Shown in pieces: positions 21,256 to 27,137 of a DNA stretch of 27,137 nucleotides. The first letter of the stretch is position 1. Each line of letters starts with the position of its first letter. The stretch is from a virus, in IMG/VR virus record IMGVR_UViG_3300009180_000185, positions 1-27,137 of that record; one strand, 5' to 3'. Below the pieces are notes generated by a model. It did no database searches, was not told the origin of the DNA, and worked only from the letters and a program-made list of their open reading frames with translations. Both the position numbers and the translations under genes were made by a program.

Positions 21256-21441
21256 TTACTGTGCGAGGATGGCGTCAACAGTTTTGAAGTTAAGGTAAAT
21301 TGTTTCGCCGTTTTTCCTGTAGACGATGCCGAAATTTCCGGTAGCGCCGCCATCGTGCATAATGCTGCAAGCTTTGGTCCAACCATTCTTGGCAAGGAGG
21401 GTCTGGGCTTGAGCGATTTGGGTGCGAAGGGTGTTGGTCAT
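21256..21441 (-). CDS. Hypothetical small protein (61 aa)
   Basis: ATG 21441 has AGGAG followed by CCCAAC and is the first gene after promoter P4, so it is expected to be the earliest in the block. The sequence MTNTLRTQIAQAQTLLAKNG is a helix, then GGATGNFGIVYRKNGETIYL a beta hairpin. No family is recognised. Confidence 0.65.
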   Translation of the reverse strand: MTNTLRTQIAQAQTLLAKNGWTKACSIMHDGGATGNFGIVYRKNGETIYLNFKTVDAILAQ

Positions 21442-21473
21442 GTTGGGCTCCTGTTTGGCTAGTTGATGATTTG

Positions 21474-21511
21474 ACTATAATCGTGCCTTTAGGCCAATCA
21501 AGAACTTTTTT
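21474..21511 (-). promoter_or_regulatory. Repeated early promoter P4
   Basis: TTGATT (21501-21496) and TATAGT (21479-21474), 16-base spacer, with A-tract and GTTC upstream and further A-tracts to about 21534 that could act as an UP element. It is the most diverged in sequence of the four and lies at the head of the block, divergent from the rightward GapR-like gene. Confidence 0.75.
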
Positions 21512-21534
21512 CATCTTTTTTACTTTTTTTTTTG

Positions 21535-21543
21535 TGCTATCGT
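21535..21543 (+). promoter_or_regulatory. Possible rightward extended -10 promoter
   Basis: TGCTATCGT (21535-21543) resembles an extended -10 and lies 22 bases before the GapR-like start codon. No matching -35 is evident, because the upstream DNA is a run of T. This is a weak call supported mainly by position at the start of a rightward gene series. Confidence 0.25.
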
Positions 21544-21565
21544 AGCCGCGCAATGGGAGATGCAC

Positions 21566-21784
21566 ATGGAAAACAACCGACTGAAGGCGTTTGTTGAGCG
21601 AATTGAAAAGCTTAACGAAGAACGAGATGCTATCAACGTGGACATCAAGGAAGTCATCTCGGAAGCAAAGTCCGATGGCTTCGATGCTAAAATACTCAAG
21701 AAAGTCATAGCGTTGCGCAAAATGGATCCGGCCGAACGCGAGCGAATCGGTGTTCTGGTCGAGACCTACATGGCAGCGCTCTAA
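21566..21784 (+). CDS. GapR/DUF2312 family nucleoid-associated protein (72 aa)
   Basis: The sequence FVERIEKLNEERDAINVDIK, then EVISEAKSDGFDAKILKKVI and ALRKMDPAERE, is the DUF2312/GapR pattern, a small coiled-coil protein of alphaproteobacteria that binds AT-rich, overtwisted DNA around replication and transcription. ATG 21566 is used because GGGAG lies six bases upstream; an ATG two codons earlier touches that site. A phage copy could help its own replication or compete with host GapR. It overlaps the ParB-like gene by one base. Confidence 0.85.
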   Translation: MENNRLKAFVERIEKLNEERDAINVDIKEVISEAKSDGFDAKILKKVIALRKMDPAERERIGVLVETYMAAL

Positions 21785-22446
21785 TGTCGAAAATTGGCAG
21801 TATAAAGGACTGGCCGGCCGATAAGGTCGAGCGTCGAGCAGTCGAGGCTCTAATCCCCTACGCACGAAATGCCCGCACCCATTCGGACTCGCAGGTGGCA
21901 CAGCTGGCAGCCTCGATCAAGGAATGGGGCTGGACAACTCCCGTGCTGGTAGACGAAGAGGGCGGGATTATCGCTGGTCACGGCCGAGTCATGGCCGCGC
22001 GCAAGCTGGGAATCGAGGAGGTTCCCGTGATGGTTGCCAAAGGATGGACGGAGGCTCAAAAAAAGGCCTACGTCCTCGCTGACAACCAACTGGCGCTCAA
22101 CTCTGGGTGGGACATGGACTTTCTCAGGGTGGAGCTTCAGGAGCTTCAGGAAATTGACTTCAATCTCGACCTTACCGGTTTCGATGCTGGCCAGCTTGCT
22201 AACATCTTTCTCGATGTTGAAGAGGGCCAGACAGACGCCTCAGAAGAATGGAAAGGGATGCCTGAATACGAAGGCCTCGATCCATGCTACAAAAAGGTGG
22301 TGGTCAACTTCGACAATGAAGAGGACTTTCAGGCCTTCTTTCGCCTGATCGCTCAAAAGTGCACCGATAAGACAAAGTCCGTCTGGTATCCCGAGAAGGA
22401 GCGCCGCGAGCTTGAGGCGGTGCGCTGGGCCGAAGACGATGAGTAA
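21784..22446 (+). CDS. ParB/Srx-fold protein (220 aa)
   Basis: Residues 18-110 form a ParB N-terminal-type domain: VEALIPYARNARTHSDSQVA, AASIKEWGWTTPVLVDEEGG, GIIAGHGR (61-68) and a helical KKAYVLADNQLALNSGW. This fold binds nucleotides or DNA, and in phages such genes often sit next to DNA-modification enzymes or terminases. The C-terminal half (FDNEEDFQAFFRLIAQK) has no recognised catalytic motif. It is placed directly before the TAGT gene, which overlaps it by eight bases, suggesting a shared job. Confidence 0.85.
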   Translation: MSKIGSIKDWPADKVERRAVEALIPYARNARTHSDSQVAQLAASIKEWGWTTPVLVDEEGGIIAGHGRVMAARKLGIEEVPVMVAKGWTEAQKKAYVLADNQLALNSGWDMDFLRVELQELQEIDFNLDLTGFDAGQLANIFLDVEEGQTDASEEWKGMPEYEGLDPCYKKVVVNFDNEEDFQAFFRLIAQKCTDKTKSVWYPEKERRELEAVRWAEDDE

Positions 22447-23311
22447 CCAGTTCCCGCTCTACATCCCTAGCAAGGGGCGCAGCGAGTATATGCTGACCTC
22501 GCGGGCACTCGATGCTATGGGTGTCGATCACAAGATCGTAGTCGAGGAACCTGAATACAAAAAGTACCTTGAAGCGGTCGGGGGCAAGAAGGACAAGCTT
22601 CTTGTTCTCGACCTGTCTTACAAAGATAAATACGAGCTGTGCGACAAGCTGGGGCTTACCAAAAGCACCGGCCCGGGGCCCGCTCGCAACTTCGCTTGGG
22701 ACCATTCTATATCCGAGGGCCATAAATGGCACTGGGTTATGGATGACAACATCAAATGCTTCCGCCGCATGACCCGCAACGAGCGAGTCAAGGTCACGTC
22801 AGGCGCCTTCTGGGAGGCCATGGAAGACTTCGTGCTGCGCTACAAGAACGTGGCAATGGCGGGGCCCAACTACTCTATGTTCGCCTTTGGCGCCAGCAAG
22901 CTTCCGCCGTTCATCACCAACACGCGCATCTACTCCTGCAACCTGATCCGCAATGATGTGCCGTTCAGATGGCGCGGCCGTTATAACGAAGACACCATTC
23001 TGTCCCTCGACATGCTCAAGGCCGGATGGTGTACCGTTCAGTTCAACGCCTTTCTGCAAGAGAAGATCCGCACCCAAACCATCGGCGGGGGCAATACGGC
23101 GGAGTTCTATGCTAAAGAAGGAACTTTTGCCAAGAGCAAGATGCAAATCGACGTGCATCCAGATGTTTCCAAGATGGTCTGGAAGTTTGGGCGCTGTCAT
23201 CATCATGTCGACTACACGCCGTTCAAGAAACAGAAGCTGATCAAGAAGGAAGGGCTTGAAATTGAGCCCGTTGTGAAGGATTATGGTATGAAGCTGGTTA
23301 GGGTGAAATAA
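22439..23311 (+). CDS. TET-associated glycosyltransferase (TAGT, 290 aa)
   Basis: I recognise the TAGT family from IPSKGRSEYMLT, VVEEPEYKKYLE, GPGPARNFAWDHSI, WHWVMDDNIKCF (MDDN 101-104), AMAGPNYSMFAFG, TRIYSCNLIRNDVPFRWRGR and YNEDTILSLDMLKAGWCTVQ. This GT-A fold family was predicted to add sugars to oxidised or hydroxymethylated bases in phage DNA. MDDN is the likely metal/donor site and ED in RYNEDT a second acidic site. The start ATG 22439 lies in the end of the ParB-like gene. No TET/JBP dioxygenase or hydroxymethylase gene is in the window, so the acceptor base is unknown. Confidence 0.88.
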   Translation: MSNQFPLYIPSKGRSEYMLTSRALDAMGVDHKIVVEEPEYKKYLEAVGGKKDKLLVLDLSYKDKYELCDKLGLTKSTGPGPARNFAWDHSISEGHKWHWVMDDNIKCFRRMTRNERVKVTSGAFWEAMEDFVLRYKNVAMAGPNYSMFAFGASKLPPFITNTRIYSCNLIRNDVPFRWRGRYNEDTILSLDMLKAGWCTVQFNAFLQEKIRTQTIGGGNTAEFYAKEGTFAKSKMQIDVHPDVSKMVWKFGRCHHHVDYTPFKKQKLIKKEGLEIEPVVKDYGMKLVRVK

Positions 23312-23671
23312 ATGCCCCGCAAACCTCACGAACCCACCGATAAAGATCGCAAGCAAGTCATGGTCATGGCAGGCATCGGCTTGACGCATGACCAAATTGG
23401 CAAGGTGCTTAGCATCTCGGACGAAACGCTGCGTAAATACTACAGCCATGAGCTCGACACAGCCGAATCCCTCATGAACGCTCAGGTAGCCCAGAATTTG
23501 TTCTCCATCGCGACCAGCAAGGGTAGCGGCTCCGTTGCCGCAGCCATCTTCTGGATGAAAACCCGCGCTGGTTGGCGAGAGACCATCAAGGCCGAGGTCG
23601 AAGTTAAAAATGAGCCGAGCGCCAACCTATTCAACTTTCTAGAGCTAATCGAGAAATCGAAAAGCCATTGA
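23312..23671 (+). CDS. Likely small terminase subunit (119 aa)
   Basis: The N-terminal half is a helix-turn-helix of terminase-small type: VMAGIGLTHDQIGKVLSISD, then ETLRKYYSHELDTAESLMNA. The middle AVAQNLF-like VAQNLFSIAT and AAAIFWMKTRAGWRE are features I recall from small proteins preceding phage large terminases. It would recognise the packaging start on phage DNA and recruit the large subunit. It begins immediately after the TAGT stop and lies 265 bases before the large subunit. Confidence 0.75.
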   Translation: MPRKPHEPTDKDRKQVMVMAGIGLTHDQIGKVLSISDETLRKYYSHELDTAESLMNAQVAQNLFSIATSKGSGSVAAAIFWMKTRAGWRETIKAEVEVKNEPSANLFNFLELIEKSKSH

Positions 23672-23675
23672 GCTT

Positions 23676-23689
23676 GGCGGATCCCCGCC
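23676..23689 (+). other. Small GC hairpin after the small terminase gene
   Basis: GGCGG-ATCC-CCGCC, extendable by one or two weak pairs, lies five bases after the stop of the small terminase gene. No T-run follows. It may slow or protect the transcript; weakly supported. Confidence 0.4.
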
Positions 23690-23724
23690 GAGGCCCGAGA
23701 GGGCATAGCAGCAGGAGCAGTAGC

Positions 23725-23937
23725 ATGTTTACAGTTTTGCACTTTGAAGATGGCGACCTTGAAGGAACGCAGCAACTTTACGAAACGGAACAGCCGATCT
23801 ATTGGAAGACCAAAAATGCTTTTGGGTTTCTTGAAATGTCTACCAATGAGAAAGGCAAAGTCCACTTGCTAGAACAAGGACTTGCTATTGTTATGAACAC
23901 CAATGGTAAGACCGTCGCCAAATACAAGCTGGGCTGA
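23725..23937 (+). CDS. Hypothetical small protein between the terminase genes (70 aa)
   Basis: ATG 23725 has GGAG seven bases upstream; earlier in-frame starts would cover low-complexity DNA after the previous stop. The protein (MFTVLHFEDGDLEGTQQLYE, then PIYWKTKNAFGFLEMSTNEK) should be a small beta fold. It shares one base with the large terminase gene. It is absent from many phages at this position as far as I recall, and its role is unknown. Confidence 0.6.
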   Translation: MFTVLHFEDGDLEGTQQLYETEQPIYWKTKNAFGFLEMSTNEKGKVHLLEQGLAIVMNTNGKTVAKYKLG

Positions 23938-25385
23938 TGGACGATCTTCGACAGGCATGGCAGAAGCTCACCCCGTTAGAGCGCGCCATTGCCGATTGGC
24001 AGATGGGGTGGATGGTCAAACGCCTGCCCCATCAAGTGCCCCCCCGTGGCGTTGACTGGACCATCTGGCTGCTGCTGGCAGGGCGTGGCGCTGGCAAGAC
24101 CCGCACCGCTGCCGAGGTGCTGGGCATGTGGGCCGTTATGCAACCCAATACCCGCTGGCTTGTGTCCGCACCTACCTATGGCGATCTGACAGGCGTTTGC
24201 TTTGAAGGCGAATCCGGGCTGATCAACTGTCTTCCTCAAGAAGTGGTCGAGACCTACAACCGATCAGAGGTCGAACTGAAGCTGGTCAACGGCTCCACAA
24301 TAAAAGGAATTACCGCCGAGAAGCCAGAGCGCTTTCGTGGACCGCAGTTTCATGGAGGCTGGCTGGACGAGCTCGCCGCCTGGCAGCGCGCCGATGAAGC
24401 TTTTGACCTTCTCATGTTCGGTATGCGCTTGGGCGACAGGCCGCGCATCATTGCGACCACAACTCCTAAGCCCAACAACATCATCCGCAACCTTCTGAAG
24501 CGCGAAGGCAAGGACGTAATCATCACCCGCGCCAGCACCTATGCGAACCTTGAGAATCTAGCGCCGACATTCAAAGACCAGATCCTACGCTACGAAGGCA
24601 CAACCATAGGGCGCCAAGAGATTCATGCCGAGGTCATTAACCCAGAAGAGATGGGCGTTGTTCGCCGCAGCTGGATCAAGCTTTGGCCAAACGGCAAGCC
24701 CCTGCCCGAGCTTGAGTTCATCGTGATGTCGCTCGACACCGCCTTTACCGAAGAGACTGGCAGCACCACCAAGGGCGACCCAGACTACAGCGCCTGCGCT
24801 GTCTGGGGCGTGTTTAGCATGGGAAAAGACCGCCGCGACATCATCTTGCTCGACTGCTGGCAGGATCGGCTAGGCTTCCCCGACCTGATCCGCAGGGTGA
24901 AGACCGAATTCAAGGCAGAGTACGCCCCTCGGGAAAAGGCTATTATGAAGCCCATGTTTGGACCCGCCCACATGGAGAACTCAGGCCGCACCGCCGACGT
25001 GCTGCTTATAGAAGACAAGGGGTCGGGGATCAGCCTGCGCCAGACCCTCGGGCGGGAGGGGATCATCTCGGCGCCGTACAACCCAGGCAGGGCAAGGAAG
25101 CTCGACCGCCTCCATGCCGTCTCGCCCCTTTTCGCGGCAGGCCGAATTTGGGTGCCCGAGAGCACCAAGATGCCGGGCAGCCCGATTAGCTGGAGTCAAA
25201 TCATGGTCGAGCAGCTGTGCACCTTCAGCGGCGAGGGATCCATCCCGCATGACGACATGATGGATGCCGGAGTGCAGGGCTTACGATACCTCGCCGACCG
25301 TGATATGATCCGTGTCACCCGCCCTGAGGCGCCAGAGCCGCGCGAACGTGACGACCGACCGAAGGTGAACCCCTATGCCGTCTAG
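23937..25385 (+). CDS. Large terminase subunit (482 aa)
   Basis: This is the ATP-driven DNA packaging motor with a headful or site-specific nuclease. The ATPase shows Walker A GRGAGKT (49-55), Walker B WLDEL (142-146) and a coupling region IIATTTPKPN. The RNase H-like nuclease has acidic residues in SLDTAF (D267), LLIEDKG (E359, D360) and HDDMMDAG (D439, D440, D443). The full set of motifs is present, so the gene should be active. It overlaps the upstream gene as TGATG and the downstream polyvalent protein by 11 bases. Confidence 0.95.
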   Translation: MDDLRQAWQKLTPLERAIADWQMGWMVKRLPHQVPPRGVDWTIWLLLAGRGAGKTRTAAEVLGMWAVMQPNTRWLVSAPTYGDLTGVCFEGESGLINCLPQEVVETYNRSEVELKLVNGSTIKGITAEKPERFRGPQFHGGWLDELAAWQRADEAFDLLMFGMRLGDRPRIIATTTPKPNNIIRNLLKREGKDVIITRASTYANLENLAPTFKDQILRYEGTTIGRQEIHAEVINPEEMGVVRRSWIKLWPNGKPLPELEFIVMSLDTAFTEETGSTTKGDPDYSACAVWGVFSMGKDRRDIILLDCWQDRLGFPDLIRRVKTEFKAEYAPREKAIMKPMFGPAHMENSGRTADVLLIEDKGSGISLRQTLGREGIISAPYNPGRARKLDRLHAVSPLFAAGRIWVPESTKMPGSPISWSQIMVEQLCTFSGEGSIPHDDMMDAGVQGLRYLADRDMIRVTRPEAPEPRERDDRPKVNPYAV

Positions 25386-27137
25386 CCCTCTTGCTTCGCT
25401 CATGCGTCAGATTGAGTCAGACTTGAGCGCGCCCAGATTTAATTCTGAGCAGTATTTCGCCACGGGCGGCGCTGCGTCTTCTGACCAATTGAGCGGTCTT
25501 TACAAAGACCTTCTGGGGCGTGAAGGCGATGAGTCAGGCATCAAGTATTGGTCTGATCAGTTGGCCGGTGGCATGTCTCTCGACGACATTTCAAACGCCT
25601 TTCGCTCCTCGTCTGAGTATAAGGCTCATGAACAAGCAAATCCCATCGTGCAGGCGTCCCTAGACAACATGCAAATTCCTGCTTCGACAGGAGCGGCTGC
25701 GCCCACCACCATCGACCCCAACAACCCGCCTACGCCGCCTGAGAAACCAATCTATCTCAGGGCGTTTGATTACGGCCAGTATGAAGACCCGCTTGAGGCG
25801 AGGTATAAGTATCTGTCGCAGGCGCTGAATCCCACCATTGCCGCCGCAGCGATGGGAAACTTTCAGACCGAGTCATGGAACAACCCTAACCAGCTTCAGA
25901 CAAGGACAGGAGCCCCTACAGGAGACCCTATCTTTGATAAGAACAACATGCCGACAGGTTTTGGGTCGGCAATGTGGGGGCGTGAGCGCCTGACCAATCC
26001 GGCAAATGATCCAAACAAAATGGGGTTGTTTGATTTCGCTGAGGCGTATGGATACAACCCGAATTCATTTGAGGGGCAAGACCGCTTTTCAGTTTACGAG
26101 CTGACGCAGAACCCAGAGTACCGCAATCTCTACGCCAATCTTAAGAAAGCTGGTGAAGACGTAAACAAGGCCACGGCTCTGTTCGGTGATGTTTACGAGA
26201 ACCCCGCTGATCTCAGTGCATCACTGACTGATAGGCAGAAGCAGGCGAACCTTTTCGCCTCGCGATATGGCACGTCTAATGTGCCAACGGCAGATCAGAT
26301 GGCGCAAGTTCAGGCACAGCAGCAGGCTACAGACCGAAGCGTTAACAATACAGGTGGCTGGAATACCGGAACCACCGTGGCTCAAAATGTCCCTCTATCA
26401 ACGCCTGATGACGTAGGCTTCAACCCGGTTGTGGACACGTCAGTCAATGACCGCATCATGGAGGATGCCAACAACTGGCAGAACCAGCAGCTTCAGAACA
26501 GCCTGAATTACAATTTTTCAGACCCCAACGCGGTGTTCAACAACTACATGCCCCTGTCCTCTATGAGCTTCAGTAGCAGCGGCGTTCCTGGCGGGTTTGG
26601 CGGGATGGACAATTCAGGCTTCACTCTTTTTTCGTCTCCTGAGCTTCCCAGCTGGTATACGCCGTCTTATGAATCCCCTTACGCCGAGGGTGGATCCGTT
26701 GGGTTCAAGCCCATGTTTGAGGGCGACTCTCCGGAAATGCAGGCACGGGCCAAGCAGCTGGCAAGGCTGGCTTATAGCAATCCCCGTGGCATGAGCCCCG
26801 CAGATCGGCGCGACTGGAACTCATTGGCTGGCCGCTACAATCTACCGCCGTCATCGGGAAGCCAGAACACATATGAGGAGCAGACCGAGGAGTCGATGTC
26901 TGCGTTACAGAATGGCCCAAGCGCCAGTCAAAAGGCAGGCAATTATGCCACGGGAGGCCGCGCAGTCGTAGGCCACACCAATGCTGCGGGCGTTCCTGTC
27001 TCTCTTGAGGAGCACAAGGGCGAGATGCGCCACCGGCAGGACAGCGGAGTATCCCGCATGGCCGCCGACTACGGCTACATTGACAACTCAAAGCCTGACG
27101 CTGATCATATGAAGGTTGACGCCTATGTCGGCCCTCA
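25375..27137 (+). CDS. Polyvalent virion protein: DUF4214, tail lysozyme and inorganic-pyrophosphatase-like start (partial)
   Basis: The frame is open from ATG 25375 to the window end (587 complete codons). In order: FATGG (28-32); a DUF4214-like segment at 38-85 (LYKDLLGREGDESGIKYWSD); a proline linker; a phage tail-lysozyme-like domain at about 128-305 (ALNPTIAAAAMGNFQTESWN, with E166 the likely catalytic acid, and FGSAMWGRERL); a Gln/Asn/Gly-rich linker; YAEGG (436-440); YATGG (524-528); and the start of an InPase-type polyvalent domain from about 525 (YGYIDNS, DADHMKVDAYVGP). It begins inside the terminase stop. Such proteins are thought to be packaged and delivered into the host, so a peptidoglycan-cutting head and a downstream effector would fit. 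The C-terminus lies outside the window. Confidence 0.8.
   Translation, partial: MPSSPLASLMRQIESDLSAPRFNSEQYFATGGAASSDQLSGLYKDLLGREGDESGIKYWSDQLAGGMSLDDISNAFRSSSEYKAHEQANPIVQASLDNMQIPASTGAAAPTTIDPNNPPTPPEKPIYLRAFDYGQYEDPLEARYKYLSQALNPTIAAAAMGNFQTESWNNPNQLQTRTGAPTGDPIFDKNNMPTGFGSAMWGRERLTNPANDPNKMGLFDFAEAYGYNPNSFEGQDRFSVYELTQNPEYRNLYANLKKAGEDVNKATALFGDVYENPADLSASLTDRQKQANLFASRYGTSNVPTADQMAQVQAQQQATDRSVNNTGGWNTGTTVAQNVPLSTPDDVGFNPVVDTSVNDRIMEDANNWQNQQLQNSLNYNFSDPNAVFNNYMPLSSMSFSSSGVPGGFGGMDNSGFTLFSSPELPSWYTPSYESPYAEGGSVGFKPMFEGDSPEMQARAKQLARLAYSNPRGMSPADRRDWNSLAGRYNLPPSSGSQNTYEEQTEESMSALQNGPSASQKAGNYATGGRAVVGHTNAAGVPVSLEEHKGEMRHRQDSGVSRMAADYGYIDNSKPDADHMKVDAYVGP

Noticed and set aside
22799-23449. 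Open frame of 216 codons opposite the TAGT gene
   Set aside because: The TAGT protein on the plus strand is a clear family match over the whole region; the minus frame has shadow-like composition and no start signal.
1-27137. tRNA genes, integrase or attachment sites
   Set aside because: I found no cloverleaf-like sequence with conserved arms and no recombinase motifs; absence by eye is not proof, and a tRNA search program would settle the first point.

Overview
This window looks like part of a tailed double-stranded DNA phage genome that is almost entirely coding. The host is probably an alphaproteobacterium. That is inferred from a GapR/DUF2312-type protein at 21566, a small protein resembling the zinc-binding C-terminus of GcrA at 9437, and CTTGAC-type promoters. 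A short-tailed (podovirus-like) particle is suggested by a run of three large glycine/alanine-rich proteins of the internal-virion or DNA-ejection type. I see no integrase, rRNA, tRNA or CRISPR array. The portal and major capsid genes are also absent, so the window is only part of the genome.

Layout: (1) 1-5769, rightward: the tail of a truncated gene, then four virion genes ending in an ejection-protein-like 666-residue protein. (2) 15273 down to 5753, leftward: a long, tightly overlapped operon. It opens with a recombination and repair set (Sak4-like ATPase, DUF669-like ssDNA-binding protein, YqaJ exonuclease, RadD-like helicase, VRR-NUC nuclease). It continues with a DUF6378 protein, a secreted lytic transglycosylase, a GcrA-like zinc protein, an AT-hook protein, a DnaA-domain protein, a tandem family of small coiled-coil genes and tiny membrane proteins, and ends with a GT32-like glycosyltransferase that meets the ejection gene head-on. 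(3) 15361-17797, rightward: a small helix-turn-helix regulator and a PrimPol-helicase, divergent from region 2. (4) 21441 down to 17997, leftward: about 14 small, mostly unknown genes driven by four near-identical 40-bp promoter elements and ending in an HTH gene. (5) 21566-27137, rightward: GapR-like, ParB-like, TET-associated glycosyltransferase, small and large terminase, and an open-ended DUF4214-lysozyme-pyrophosphatase-like polyvalent protein.

How it fits together (inference): region 4 resembles an early host-takeover block, and region 2 supplies recombination and nucleic-acid functions. The PrimPol-helicase starts replication, while regions 5 and 1 hold DNA marking, packaging, ejected enzymes and virion proteins. 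Leftward genes commonly overlap by ATGA or TAATG, which implies translational coupling. Regions 3 and 4 converge on a strong terminator cluster at 17788-17996.

The most distinctive signals are the four conserved 40-bp promoter elements (19058-21511), the tandem RIEKLEAAL paralogues whose conserved C-terminal codons also form the next gene's ribosome-binding site (7007-7783), and the TAGT/ParB module next to the terminase with no visible TET/JBP partner.
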